Positions 37,901 through 47,139 of a stretch of 64,000 nucleotides of DNA are shown here, one piece after another. A model generated the notes under the pieces. That model was given only the letters and a program-made list of their open reading frames with translations, had not been told where the DNA came from and did no database searches. This DNA is from Herbaspirillum aquaticum (GTDB lineage Bacteria; Pseudomonadota; Gammaproteobacteria; Burkholderiales; Burkholderiaceae_D). How positions within the stretch are numbered: the first letter of the stretch is position 1; each line of letters begins with the position of its first letter. The stretch covers positions 186,001 to 250,000 of the forward strand of contig NZ_NJGV01000007.1 in assembly GCF_002213425.1 (NCBI RefSeq), given 5' to 3'. A program made the position numbers and the translations under genes.

Positions 37901-38401
37901 GTGACGATATTTGACTACCTGGTGCTGCTGATCCTTGTTTGTTCAGTGATCATCGGCACCCTGCGCGGACTGGTGCGCGAGGTGTTGTCCCTGGCCGGCT
38001 GGATCGTCGCGCTGGTGGTGGCCAATACTTATGGCGAGGCGCTGTCGACGATGTTGCCCGATGTGGTGCCGGGTGAACTGACGCGCTTGATCGTGGCCTT
38101 CATTGCGCTGTTCATCGGTACGCGCCTGTTGATGGCGCTGGTGGCCAAGACGCTGGGCGAGCTGGTCAAGGCGACCGGCCTGGGTTTCCTCGATCGCACG
38201 CTGGGCAGCATTTTTGGCGTGGCGCGCGGGGTGTTGCTGGTGGTCGCGGTGGCCTTGCTGTGCGGTACCACGGCCATTCCGCAGCAGGATTTCTGGAAGC
38301 AGGCACGCTTCAGCCCCTGGGTCGAGCAGGCCGCCGAAGCGGTGCTGCCTTACCTGCCGGGCAAGCTGGCCGAGCATGTGAGTTTTTCCACTCCGGTGTG
38401 A
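37901..38401 (+). CDS. cvpA: CvpA family membrane protein
   Basis: 166-residue inner-membrane protein with about four helices, beginning at a GTG codon (MTIFDYLVLLILVCSVIIG after fMet initiation). CvpA was named for colicin V production in E. coli and is linked to purF and envelope stress tolerance. GTG start chosen because the family N-terminus begins there. It lies in the folC-SPOR-cvpA-purF block. Confidence 0.93.
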   Translation: MTIFDYLVLLILVCSVIIGTLRGLVREVLSLAGWIVALVVANTYGEALSTMLPDVVPGELTRLIVAFIALFIGTRLLMALVAKTLGELVKATGLGFLDRTLGSIFGVARGVLLVVAVALLCGTTAIPQQDFWKQARFSPWVEQAAEAVLPYLPGKLAEHVSFSTPV

Positions 38402-38497
38402 GCGGATGGACGGCCCCGTGGCGGGGACCTCCGGATCGCGGGAGTGGCGTGGCAGTCGTGGTTCATTTTCGTTTTCGTTTTTCGTTAGGAGTCCACC

Positions 38498-40018
38498 ATG
38501 TGTGGCATCGTCGGTATCGTCTCTCATAGTCCCGTCAACCAGATGCTGTATGACGCGCTGCTGCTGCTGCAGCACCGCGGCCAGGATGCGGCGGGGATCG
38601 CAACCAACCACAGCAACGGTTTCTCGATGCACAAGGCCAATGGCCTGGTGCGCGACGTGTTCCGTACCCGCAACATGCGCTCGCTGCCCGGCAACACCGG
38701 CATCGGCCAGGTGCGCTATCCGACCGCAGGCAGCTCGTCCTCGGAAGAAGAAGCGCAGCCCTTCTACGTCAATGCCCCCTTCGGCATCATCCTGGCGCAC
38801 AACGGCAACCTGACCAATGCGGAACAGTTGAAGATCGAGATGTTCAAGAACGATCGCCGCCACATCAACACCGATTCCGATACCGAAGTGCTGTTGAACG
38901 TGCTGGCCCACGAGATCCAGCAAGCCACCACCGGCTACTCGCTCGATCCGGCGGCGCTCTTCAAGGCCGTGGCCATGGTCCACAAGCGCGTGCGCGGCTC
39001 CTACGCCGTGGTAGCGCAGATCGCCGGTTATGGCCTCCTGGGCTTCCGCGATCCGTACGGCATCCGGCCGATGTGCCTGGGCTTCAACGAGAGCGACAAG
39101 GGCATCGAATACATGATGGCCAGCGAATCGGTGGCCCTGGAAGGCATGGGCTTCCGCTTCCTGCGCGACGTCAACCCGGGTGAAGCGATCTTCATCGACA
39201 ACGACGGCAAGCTGTACAACCAGCAATGCGCCGAAAACCCGACGCTGAACCCCTGTGCCTTCGAATACGTCTACCTGGCCCGTCCGGACTCCATCATCGA
39301 TGGCGCCTCGGTCTACGCCACCCGCCTGAAGATGGGCGAGTTCCTGGCCGACAAGATCCGCAGCCAGTTCAAGCATGGCGAGATCGACGTGGTCATGCCG
39401 ATTCCCGATTCCTCGCGTCCGGCGGCCATGGAACTGGCCCTGAAGCTGGGCATCGAGTACCGTGAAGGCTTCATCAAGAACCGCTACATCGGCCGCACCT
39501 TCATCATGCCGGGCCAGGCGCTGCGCAAGAAGTCGGTGCGCCAGAAGCTCAACGCCATCGGCAGCGAGTTCAAGGGCAAGAACGTGCTGCTGGTGGATGA
39601 TTCCATCGTGCGCGGCACCACCAGCCGTGAAATCGTGCAGATGGCCCGCGAGTCGGGTGCCAAGAACGTGATCTTCGCGTCGGCCGCGCCGCCGGTGAAG
39701 TTCCCCAACGTGTACGGCATCGACATGCCGACCCGTGACGAACTGATCGCCTTCGGCCGCAGCGACGAAGAGGTTTGCCGCGAGATCACCGCCGATGCCC
39801 TGGTGTACCAGGACGTGGAAGCCCTGAAGCGTGCCATCTCCGACGCCAACCCGGCCCTGAAGCAATTCGAGGCCTCCTGCTTCGACGGTCATTACATTAC
39901 CGGCGACATCACCCAGGAATACCTGGACCGCATCGAATACGCCCGCAAGAACCCCAAGCCGGCGCTGGAAGATGTGGTGCGTTCCCAGCTGAACCTGAAC
40001 CTGGCGCGCGTGGACTGA
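38498..40018 (+). CDS. purF: Amidophosphoribosyltransferase
   Basis: 506-residue enzyme catalysing the first committed step of purine synthesis. The N-terminal Ntn-hydrolase glutaminase domain starts MCGIVGI, so Cys2 becomes the nucleophile after Met removal. The PRPP loop VLLVDDSIVRGTT lies in the C-terminal phosphoribosyltransferase domain. AGGAG precedes the ATG. A GC hairpin with a T run follows. Confidence 0.97.
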   Translation: MCGIVGIVSHSPVNQMLYDALLLLQHRGQDAAGIATNHSNGFSMHKANGLVRDVFRTRNMRSLPGNTGIGQVRYPTAGSSSSEEEAQPFYVNAPFGIILAHNGNLTNAEQLKIEMFKNDRRHINTDSDTEVLLNVLAHEIQQATTGYSLDPAALFKAVAMVHKRVRGSYAVVAQIAGYGLLGFRDPYGIRPMCLGFNESDKGIEYMMASESVALEGMGFRFLRDVNPGEAIFIDNDGKLYNQQCAENPTLNPCAFEYVYLARPDSIIDGASVYATRLKMGEFLADKIRSQFKHGEIDVVMPIPDSSRPAAMELALKLGIEYREGFIKNRYIGRTFIMPGQALRKKSVRQKLNAIGSEFKGKNVLLVDDSIVRGTTSREIVQMARESGAKNVIFASAAPPVKFPNVYGIDMPTRDELIAFGRSDEEVCREITADALVYQDVEALKRAISDANPALKQFEASCFDGHYITGDITQEYLDRIEYARKNPKPALEDVVRSQLNLNLARVD

Positions 40019-40049
40019 TCTTCGCCGCCTGACCCCAGGCTGGACCAGG

Positions 40050-40083
40050 ACGCCGGTGGCCGCTTTGGCGGCACCGGCGTTTT
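40050..40083 (+). terminator. Probable intrinsic terminator after purF
   Basis: Nine-base outer stem (40050-40058 with 40072-40080) with further inner pairing, then TTTT. Confidence 0.65.
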
Positions 40084-40186
40084 GCGTTGATGTGCCGTGC
40101 GAACCAGCCGGCGGGAATCTGGCTTATCATTTTGCCTTTGGCCCTACGCCGGCCTTGCTCATTTCTTCTGCCTTTCCGACTACGCG

Positions 40187-41428
40187 ATGAACGATAAAAA
40201 GACCTACGGCTTCACCACCACCATCCTCCACAGCGACCGCCAGAAGGGCATCGAACACGGCTCGCTGCACAAGCCCATCCACACCTCCGTGACCTTCGGC
40301 TACGAAGATGCGCGCCAGCTGGCCGAAGTGTTCCAGGGCAAGCAGCCCGGCTATCGCTATGGCCGCCAGGGCAACCCGACGGTGTCGGCGCTGGAAGACA
40401 AGATCACCAAGATGGAAGAAGGCAAGTCCACCATCTGTTTTGCCACCGGCATGGCCGCCATTGGTGCCATCGTCCAGGGCTTGCTGCGCGAGGGCGATCA
40501 TGTGGTGTCGTCGGCTTTCCTGTTCGGTAATACCAATAGCCTGTGGATGACGGTGGGCGCGCAGGGTGCCAAGGTCTCCATGGTGGATGCTACCGATGTG
40601 AAAAATGTGGAAGCGGCCATCACGCCGCAGACCCGCCTGGTCTTCGTGGAAACCATCGCCAACCCGCGCACCCAGGTGGCGGATTTGAAGCGCATCGGCG
40701 AACTGTGCCGCGAGCGCGGCATCCTCTACGTGGTGGACAACACCATGACCTCGCCCTACCTGTTCCGTCCCAAGACGGTCGGGGCCGGCCTGGTGGTCAA
40801 TTCGCTGACCAAGTCCATCGGCGGCCACGGCAATGCCCTGGGTGGGGCCCTGACCGATACCGGTGAATACGACTGGACGCGCTACCCGCACATTGCCGAC
40901 AGCTACAAGAAGAACCCGGCCCCGCAATGGGGCATGGCGCAGATCCGCGCCAAGGCGCTGCGCGACTTCGGCGCGACGCTGGGTCCGGAAGCAGCACACC
41001 ACATCGCCGTCGGCGCCGAGACCATGGCCCTGCGCCAGGAACGTGAATGCAAGAATGCGCTGGCGCTGGCCCAGATGCTGGAAGCCGATCCGCGCGTGGC
41101 GGCGGTCTACTATCCGGGGCTGGAGTCGCATCCGCAGCACGCCCTGTGCAAGCAGCTGTTCCGCTCCTTCGGCAGCCTCATGTCATTCGAGCTGAAGGAC
41201 AGGATCGACTGCTTCGATTACCTCAACCGCCTGAACCTGGCCGTGGCGGCCAGCAACCTGGGCGACACCCGCACGCTGGTGATCCCGGTGGCGCACACCA
41301 TCTTCTACGAGATGGGCGCCGAGCGCCGCGCCAGCATGGGCATCGCCGAATCGTTGATTCGTGTCTCCGTGGGCTTGGAAGATACCGATGACCTGGTGGC
41401 TGATTTCCGCCAGGCGCTGGAGGCCTGA
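40187..41428 (+). CDS. Cys/Met-metabolism PLP enzyme (cystathionine gamma-synthase family, MetZ-like)
   Basis: 413-residue fold-type I PLP enzyme. The Schiff-base lysine is K209 in NSLTKSIGGHGNALGG, and the substrate/cofactor region YRYGRQGNPTVSALE is present. The position after purF matches metZ (O-succinylhomoserine sulfhydrylase) of pseudomonads. However, details such as the SYKKNPAPQWG insert suggest a distinct cystathionine gamma-synthase-like subfamily, so the exact reaction (sulfhydrylase, gamma-synthase or gamma-lyase) is left open. ATG at 40187 chosen from the family start. Confidence 0.85.
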   Translation: MNDKKTYGFTTTILHSDRQKGIEHGSLHKPIHTSVTFGYEDARQLAEVFQGKQPGYRYGRQGNPTVSALEDKITKMEEGKSTICFATGMAAIGAIVQGLLREGDHVVSSAFLFGNTNSLWMTVGAQGAKVSMVDATDVKNVEAAITPQTRLVFVETIANPRTQVADLKRIGELCRERGILYVVDNTMTSPYLFRPKTVGAGLVVNSLTKSIGGHGNALGGALTDTGEYDWTRYPHIADSYKKNPAPQWGMAQIRAKALRDFGATLGPEAAHHIAVGAETMALRQERECKNALALAQMLEADPRVAAVYYPGLESHPQHALCKQLFRSFGSLMSFELKDRIDCFDYLNRLNLAVAASNLGDTRTLVIPVAHTIFYEMGAERRASMGIAESLIRVSVGLEDTDDLVADFRQALEA

Positions 41429-41464
41429 TCTACGCTGGTTTCAAGCCGAAGTGAAGAAAACGAC

Positions 41465-41503
41465 ACGCCCGTCGCCTCGCAAGAGGGACGGGCGTTGTTC
41501 TTG
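41465..41503. terminator. Terminator between convergent metZ-like and LOG genes
   Basis: Nine-base stem (41465-41473 with 41487-41495) plus inner CCTC/GAGG pairing. A T-rich tract follows on the plus strand and an A-rich tract (41454-41460) on the other side makes it plausibly bidirectional. Confidence 0.7.
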
Positions 41504-41539
41504 GTGCTGCCAGGTGAACGCTTGTGTAAAAAACCGGTG

Positions 41540-42136
41540 TCAGGGCACCAGGTTGGCCACCGCTTCCCGATCGGCCCACTTGGTCTTGTAGGTCGGCTTG
41601 AAAGTCTGGAAGCGTTCGATCAGCTTGACCGGATCGGCCTCATGCATCATCAGCCCGGACTGGTCGCTGCTGACGAAGCGCTGCGAGACCAGGTGGTCGA
41701 CGAAGGCGATCAGGTTGTTGTAGAAGCCGTCCACGTTGTACAGGCTGATCGGCTTGTAGTGGAAGCCCAGCTGGGCCCAGGTCAGCACTTCGAACAGTTC
41801 TTCCAGGGTGCCCATGCCGCCGGGCATGGCCACGAAGCCATCGGACAGCTCGGCCATCATGGCCTTGCGTTCGTGCATGTCCTTGACGATGTGCAGGCGG
41901 GTCAGGCCATCGTGGCCCAGCTCCTTGTCCAGCAAGGCTTTGGGGATGACGCCGGTGGCTTCGCCGCCCAGCTTCATGACTTCACTGGCGATGATGCCCA
42001 TCAGGCCCACATTGCCGCCGCCATAAACCAGGGCGATGTTGTTCTTCACCATCTCCTGGGCCAGCTTGCGCGCCGCCTCGGCATAGGCCGGGGAAGCGCC
42101 GGGGGAAGAACCGCAATATACGCAAATCGATTTCAT
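41540..42136 (-). CDS. LOG-family nucleotide 5'-monophosphate phosphoribohydrolase (TIGR00730)
   Basis: 198-residue Rossmann-fold protein with the diagnostic PGGMGTLEELFEVLTW motif and N-terminal VYCGSSPG. Plant LOG enzymes release cytokinin bases from riboside monophosphates; bacterial members hydrolyse AMP or related nucleotides. In a plant-associated genus cytokinin activation would be of interest, but bacterial family members are widespread and the substrate cannot be read from sequence. Convergent with the metZ-like gene. Confidence 0.9.
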   Translation of the reverse strand: MKSICVYCGSSPGASPAYAEAARKLAQEMVKNNIALVYGGGNVGLMGIIASEVMKLGGEATGVIPKALLDKELGHDGLTRLHIVKDMHERKAMMAELSDGFVAMPGGMGTLEELFEVLTWAQLGFHYKPISLYNVDGFYNNLIAFVDHLVSQRFVSSDQSGLMMHEADPVKLIERFQTFKPTYKTKWADREAVANLVP

Positions 42137-42385
42137 GTGTCCTCTGCTGTGTCCGTCGTTACGTCAGTACATGGTTACAATGGCTGAGCTGGATGGCAGG
42201 ATGTTTCCTCCTGGAATCAACATGTCTGTCCAAGCTGCCACTATCTCCAGCCGTCTTCCTGTTATACCATGATAGTGCAGTGCAGCATAAGCCGAAGTGG
42301 TGACGCCGGCGTGACAGCGCCACTGCTCCTGCGCCCGGCCTCATCGTGCGGGCCTGTCACGCGGCACGTGAAGATAAAGGACATC

Positions 42386-43402
42386 ATGTCGAACAAGATC
42401 GTCAGTCTGGCCCTGCAAGGCGGGGGCTCGCATGGCGCCTTCACCTGGGGCGTGCTGGATCGTTTGCTGGAGGATGGCCGGCTGGACCTGGAAGGCATCA
42501 GCGGTGCCTCGGCCGGGGCCATGAATGCGGCGGTGATGGCCCAGGGTTACGTGCAGGATGGCCGCGACGGTGCCCGCGCCGCGCTGGAGCGCTTCTGGAC
42601 TGCGCTCTCCAATGGCGTGCCGATGGACCATGTGACGGCCGAAGGCGCGCCCGTCATCGCCAACCCCGCACCACTGCCCGGCATGCAGGCACTGCTGGCG
42701 ATGACGCGCTTCTTCTCGCCCACGCAATTGAATCCGCTGGATATCAATCCGCTGCGCGATATCCTGGTGGAGCAGGTCGATTTCGAACGCTTGCGCACCC
42801 AGCGTGAACTGAAATTGTTCATTGCGGCCACCCAGGTCAGCACCGGCACGTTGAAGATCTTCCGCAACCCCGATCTGTCGGTGGAAGTGCTGCTGGCCTC
42901 GGCCTGCCTGCCTTCGCTGCACCGGCCCATCGAGATCGATGGCGAAGCCTATTGGGATGGCGGCCTGACCGCCAACCCGCCGATTTTCCCGCTCCTGCAT
43001 TCCTGTGCCGCGCGCGACGTGATGGTGGTGCTGCTGCATCCCAGTCGCCGCGCCGGCACGCCCACCTCCAGCCACGACATCGGACAGCGGCTCTCGGAGA
43101 TCAGCTTCAGCTCGGCCTTCTTCACCGAACTGAGCGGACTGGCCCTGGCCAAGCGCGAGGCCGAGAATTCGACCCTGGCCTTCGGCTCGCTGGAGCGGCG
43201 GCTGCGCCAGCTCAACATCCACATGATCGATGCCAATGAACTGATGGAGCAGCTGACCAACCTCTCCAAGCTCAATACCCAGGCCAGTTTCATCGGCAGC
43301 CTGTTCCAGCAGGGCCGCGAGCGCGCCTCCGAATGGCTGGAGCAGAACTTCGCCCAGATCGGTCATACATCCACCTTCGACCTCGGGCGTTTCCTTCCCT
43401 GA
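42386..43402 (+). CDS. Patatin-like phospholipase
   Basis: 338-residue lipid acyl hydrolase. The oxyanion loop is QGGGSHGAF at the N-terminus, the nucleophile Ser42 is in GASAG and the dyad Asp191 is in WDGG, so it looks active. There is no signal peptide, so it is probably cytoplasmic. AAAGGA upstream supports the ATG at 42386; the frame is open from 42269. The C-terminal helix region is typical of the bacterial RssA-like subgroup. Confidence 0.9.
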   Translation: MSNKIVSLALQGGGSHGAFTWGVLDRLLEDGRLDLEGISGASAGAMNAAVMAQGYVQDGRDGARAALERFWTALSNGVPMDHVTAEGAPVIANPAPLPGMQALLAMTRFFSPTQLNPLDINPLRDILVEQVDFERLRTQRELKLFIAATQVSTGTLKIFRNPDLSVEVLLASACLPSLHRPIEIDGEAYWDGGLTANPPIFPLLHSCAARDVMVVLLHPSRRAGTPTSSHDIGQRLSEISFSSAFFTELSGLALAKREAENSTLAFGSLERRLRQLNIHMIDANELMEQLTNLSKLNTQASFIGSLFQQGRERASEWLEQNFAQIGHTSTFDLGRFLP

Positions 43403-43505
43403 GACGGCTGGCGGGGCAGGGCGGACGCACGATCGTTCACTTTTGTCTATACTTTGCGGCTTGATCCTTCGTTCCGCCCCGCAGTACCGACAAAAAAGAC
43501 AAGCC

Positions 43506-44408
43506 ATGCGCCAAACCATCGCCAAGAAAACCTCCCGTTCCGAATTCCTCGACGTGCGCGGCCTGCGCTACCACGTGCGCCACTGGGGCGACCCGCAGGC
43601 CCCCAAGATCTTCATGATGCACGGCTGGATGGATATGTCGGCCTCGTTCCAGTTCATGGTCGATGCCCTGCAAGGGGAGTGGCATGTGATCGCCCCCGAC
43701 TGGCGCGGTTTCGGCCTGACCGAGCGGGCCCCGGCGCAGTCCTACTGGTTCCCCGATTACCTGGCCGACCTCGACGCCATCCTCGACCACTATGCCGGCG
43801 AGGAGCCCATCAACCTGCTCGGCCACAGCATGGGCGGCAACGTGGTGAGCCTGTATGCGGGCGTGCGGCCCCAGCGCATCAAGCGGCTGGTGAACCTGGA
43901 AGGCATCGGCCTGCCCACGGCCAAGCCGGAGCAGGCGCCGGGACGCTTCACGCAATGGCTGGACGAGATGAAGAACCGTCCGGTGCTGCGCGGCTACGAG
44001 ACGCTCGAGGAAGTCGCGGCACGGCTGCAGAAGAACAATGCGCGCCTGTCCGACGAGCGCGCCGGTTTCCTGGCCCGGCACTGGGCGCAGCAGGATGAGA
44101 GCGGCCTGTGGCAGATCCTGGGTGATCCGGCCCACAAGCAGGTCAGCCCCATCCTGTACCGGGTCGATGAAATGATGGCGTGCTGGAGCCGCATCACCGC
44201 CCCGGTGCTGTGGATCGAGGCGATTGACAGCGATATCTGGCGTTTCTTCGGTCCGGCTTCGTTGAAACGTGAAGAAATCGACCGCCGCATCGCCTGTATC
44301 CCGAAGACGCAGGTGGAGATGATCGCCGATGCCGGCCACATGCTGCATCACGACCAGCCCGAACGGCTGGCGCAACTGATCGAGGCTTTCCTGCAGCAGC
44401 CGGCCTGA
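43506..44408 (+). CDS. Alpha/beta-hydrolase fold protein
   Basis: 300-residue hydrolase. The oxyanion region is HGWMDMSASFQF, the nucleophile Ser108 lies in GHSMGGN and the catalytic His in DAGHMLHHDQPE near the C-terminus. The substrate is unknown; such proteins include esterases, lipases and epoxide or haloalkane hydrolases. ATG at 43506 chosen over an upstream TTG at 43443. It lies between the patatin and PHP genes with no obvious functional link. Confidence 0.85.
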   Translation: MRQTIAKKTSRSEFLDVRGLRYHVRHWGDPQAPKIFMMHGWMDMSASFQFMVDALQGEWHVIAPDWRGFGLTERAPAQSYWFPDYLADLDAILDHYAGEEPINLLGHSMGGNVVSLYAGVRPQRIKRLVNLEGIGLPTAKPEQAPGRFTQWLDEMKNRPVLRGYETLEEVAARLQKNNARLSDERAGFLARHWAQQDESGLWQILGDPAHKQVSPILYRVDEMMACWSRITAPVLWIEAIDSDIWRFFGPASLKREEIDRRIACIPKTQVEMIADAGHMLHHDQPERLAQLIEAFLQQPA

Positions 44409-44544
44409 GGCCGGCCGCATCGTGCGGTGCAGTGCGGGGTCGGCACCAAGCGCGTAAAATGGAAACATTCCAATCACCCGGACCTCCCTGACCGGCGGCA
44501 GCCACAAGCGACCGGCGCGGTCGCTGAGGTCATTGCGACTTCCT

Positions 44545-45387
44545 ATGTCTGAACTCAAGTTCGATCTGCATTGCCACTCCAACGTCTCCGACGGCCTGTT
44601 GCCGCCGGAAGAGGTGGCCGCGCGCGCCAAGGCCAATGGTGTGGGCGTATGGGCGCTGACCGACCACGATGAAGTGGGCGGCGTGGCACGCGCCCGTGCG
44701 GCCGCGCGCGCGCTGGGCATGGAACATGTCGCTGGCGTGGAAATTTCGGTCACCTGGGCCGGGCATACGGTGCATATCGTGGGCTTGCGTATCGACGAGA
44801 CCAACCAGGACCTGGTTGAAGGACTGGCCGCCACCCGCAACGGCCGCGAACGCCGCGCCCGCGAGATCGCCGAGGCGCTGGACCGGCACGGCATCTGCGG
44901 TGCGTATGAAGGTGCGTTGAAGCACGTGGGCAATCCCGACCTGATCTCGCGCACGCACTTTGCGCGCTACCTGGTCGAATGCGGCACCTGCTGCGATACC
45001 AAGGAAGTCTTCGCCAACTACCTCACCGAAGGCAAGCCCGGCTACGTGCCGCACCGCTGGGCCACGCTGGAGGAGTCGGTGCGCTGGATCCGCGGGGCCG
45101 GCGGGGTGGCGGTGATCGCCCATCCGGGCCGCTACAAGTACACCCAGACCCAGTTCTGCGCGCTCTTCGACGAGTTCAAGCAGCTGGGCGGCGCGGCCAT
45201 CGAAGTCAATACCGGCAGCCATACGCCGGAGCAGTACCAGGAATACGCCCAGGTAGCGCGCAGTTACGGCTTTCTGGCCTCGATGGGTTCGGATTTCCAC
45301 GGTCCGGGCGAGTCGCGCATGGACCTGGGCGGACTGCCGCCGCTGCCCACCGGGGTCAAGCCGGTCTGGCACGACTGGGGGCTGTGA
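44545..45387 (+). CDS. PHP-domain phosphoesterase (TrpH/YciV/RNase AM-like)
   Basis: 280-residue metal-dependent phosphoesterase. The PHP motifs occur in order: HCHSNVSDG (residues about 8-16), TDHDEVGG, the insert carrying ISRTHFARYL, HPGRYKYT and SDFHGPGE. Homologues are 3',5'-nucleoside bisphosphate phosphatases or RNase AM (5'-3' trimming of short RNAs and rRNA 5' ends). In E. coli this gene is adjacent to yciO, and here the YciO homologue lies one gene away. Confidence 0.9.
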   Translation: MSELKFDLHCHSNVSDGLLPPEEVAARAKANGVGVWALTDHDEVGGVARARAAARALGMEHVAGVEISVTWAGHTVHIVGLRIDETNQDLVEGLAATRNGRERRAREIAEALDRHGICGAYEGALKHVGNPDLISRTHFARYLVECGTCCDTKEVFANYLTEGKPGYVPHRWATLEESVRWIRGAGGVAVIAHPGRYKYTQTQFCALFDEFKQLGGAAIEVNTGSHTPEQYQEYAQVARSYGFLASMGSDFHGPGESRMDLGGLPPLPTGVKPVWHDWGL

Positions 45388-45451
45388 AGCCCTTGAATTC
45401 AGCCGGCCGATTCCTATCTAATAACCACTTTTCTGATAGGAGTTTTCCCCG

Positions 45452-46327
45452 ATGAAACGCATCCTGCTGTTTATCGCCACCAACATCGCCGTGCTGGTGG
45501 TGATGAGCGTGATCCTCTCCCTCTTGGGCGTGGACCGCTTCCTCACTCGTTCCGGCCTGAACCTGCCGATGCTGATGGTGTTCTCGCTGGTGGTCGGTTT
45601 CACCGGATCGATCATCTCCTTGCTGATGAGCAAGAGCATGGCCAAGTGGTCCACCGGCGCGCGCGTGATCGAAACGCCCATGAACGGTACCGAAGCCTGG
45701 CTGCTGCAGACCGTGGGCAAGCTGGCCCAGCGCGCCGGGATCGGCATGCCGGAGGTGGCGGTCTATGACGGTGAGCCCAACGCTTTTGCCACCGGTGCCT
45801 TCCGCGATTCGGCCCTGGTGGCGGTCTCGACCGGCCTGCTGCAGGGCATGACGCAGGAAGAAGTGGAAGCCGTGCTGGGCCATGAGGTGGCCCACATCGC
45901 CAATGGCGACATGGTGACGATGACCCTGATCCAAGGCGTGGTGAATACCTTCGTGGTGTTCCTGTCGCGGGTGGTCGGCTATTTCGTGGATTCGGCCCTG
46001 CGCCGCAACAACGAGTCCTCCGGCCCCGGCATCGGCTACATGGTGACGGTGATGGTGTGCCAGGTGGTCTTCGGTATCGGCGCCTCGATCATCGTGGCCT
46101 GGTTCTCGCGCCATCGTGAATTCCGGGCCGATGCCGGTGCCGCCCGCCTCTTGGGGACGCCCCAGCCGATGATCAATGCCCTGGCGCGCCTGGGCGGCTT
46201 TTCGCCGGAAGGCCTGCCGCAGAACATGGCAGCCCTGGGCATCAGCGACAAGCCCGGCATCATGGCGCTGTTCTCGACACACCCGCCGCTGGAACAGCGC
46301 ATCGCCGCCCTGCGCGGCCAGCGCTAA
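45452..46327 (+). CDS. htpX: Membrane metalloprotease HtpX
   Basis: 291-residue M48B inner-membrane protease. Two N-terminal helices (about 5-25 and 35-58) precede the zinc site HEVAH (His144), two central helices, and the third ligand Glu in [15 protein letters not shown]. It degrades misfolded membrane proteins under heat and envelope stress with FtsH. A good AGGAG site precedes the ATG. It sits between PHP and YciO genes. Confidence 0.94.
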   Translation: MKRILLFIATNIAVLVVMSVILSLLGVDRFLTRSGLNLPMLMVFSLVVGFTGSIISLLMSKSMAKWSTGARVIETPMNGTEAWLLQTVGKLAQRAGIGMPEVAVYDGEPNAFATGAFRDSALVAVSTGLLQGMTQEEVEAVLGHEVAHIANGDMVTMTLIQGVVNTFVVFLSRVVGYFVDSALRRNNESSGPGIGYMVTVMVCQVVFGIGASIIVAWFSRHREFRADAGAARLLGTPQPMINALARLGGFSPEGLPQNMAALGISDKPGIMALFSTHPPLEQRIAALRGQR

Positions 46328-46413
46328 GCCCGGCGGGCAGCGACAACGGCGGTGGCGACACCGCCGTTGTGCTTTTTACGATTTGGATTTGGATTGGAAA
46401 CGGAAACCGCATC

Positions 46414-47049
46414 ATGAGCCAGTTTTTCGAGATTCACCCTGACAACCCGCAGCTGCGCCTGATCAAGCAAGCCGCGCAGATCATCCACAAGGGCGGCCTG
46501 GTGGCCTTGCCTACCGACTCCTGCTACGCGCTGGTGTGCCAGCTGGACAACAAGGATGCCGTCGAACGCGTGCGCCGCATCCGTGGCGTGGACGACAAGC
46601 ACCACCTGACCCTGCTGTGCCGTGACCTCTCCGAGATCGCCCAGTATGCCAAGGTCGACAACCGCCAGTACCGCCTGCTCAAGGCCGCCACGCCGGGGGC
46701 CTATACCTTCATCCTGGAAGCCACCAAGGAAGTGCCGCGCCGCCTCTCGCACCCCTCGCGCAAGACCATCGGCCTGCGCGTGCCGGAGAACCGCATCGCC
46801 CACATGCTGCTGGAAGAACTGGGCCAGCCGCTGCTGGGAACCACCCTGATCCTGCCGGACGAAGACTTGCCGCTGACCAGCGCCGAAGACATCCGCAGCC
46901 ATCTGGAAAAGCAGATCGACCTGGTCATCGACAGCGGTGCCTGCAGCCTGGAGCCGACCACCGTGATCGATCTCACCGATGACAATGAGCCGGTGCTGGT
47001 GCGGCAGGGCAGGGGAGATGCCGGCATCTTCGGTTTGCAGGCTGCATAA
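46414..47049 (+). CDS. YciO/Sua5 (L-threonylcarbamoyladenylate synthase) family protein
   Basis: 211-residue YrdC-fold protein with the ATP/threonine-binding KGGLVALPTDSCYALVCQ near residues 26-43 and the PGAYTFILEA and KTIGLRVPEN segments. It resembles YciO rather than essential TsaC; YciO has only weak threonylcarbamoyl-AMP synthase activity. The start at 46414 gives MSQFFEIHPDNPQ, matching YciO N-termini. Confidence 0.9.
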   Translation: MSQFFEIHPDNPQLRLIKQAAQIIHKGGLVALPTDSCYALVCQLDNKDAVERVRRIRGVDDKHHLTLLCRDLSEIAQYAKVDNRQYRLLKAATPGAYTFILEATKEVPRRLSHPSRKTIGLRVPENRIAHMLLEELGQPLLGTTLILPDEDLPLTSAEDIRSHLEKQIDLVIDSGACSLEPTTVIDLTDDNEPVLVRQGRGDAGIFGLQAA

Positions 47050-47139
47050 GCGAAGTAGTTGTCCTTCCCACCCGGCGCGCCGAACCTGCCCTGAGCGAAT
47101 CCGGGGCAGTTCGTTGTCCCTCTGCTAAAATCCCCGCCC

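Noticed and set aside
44452..44544. Riboswitch or small RNA before the PHP gene
   Set aside because: No conserved riboswitch core or strong secondary structure could be recognised in the short gap.
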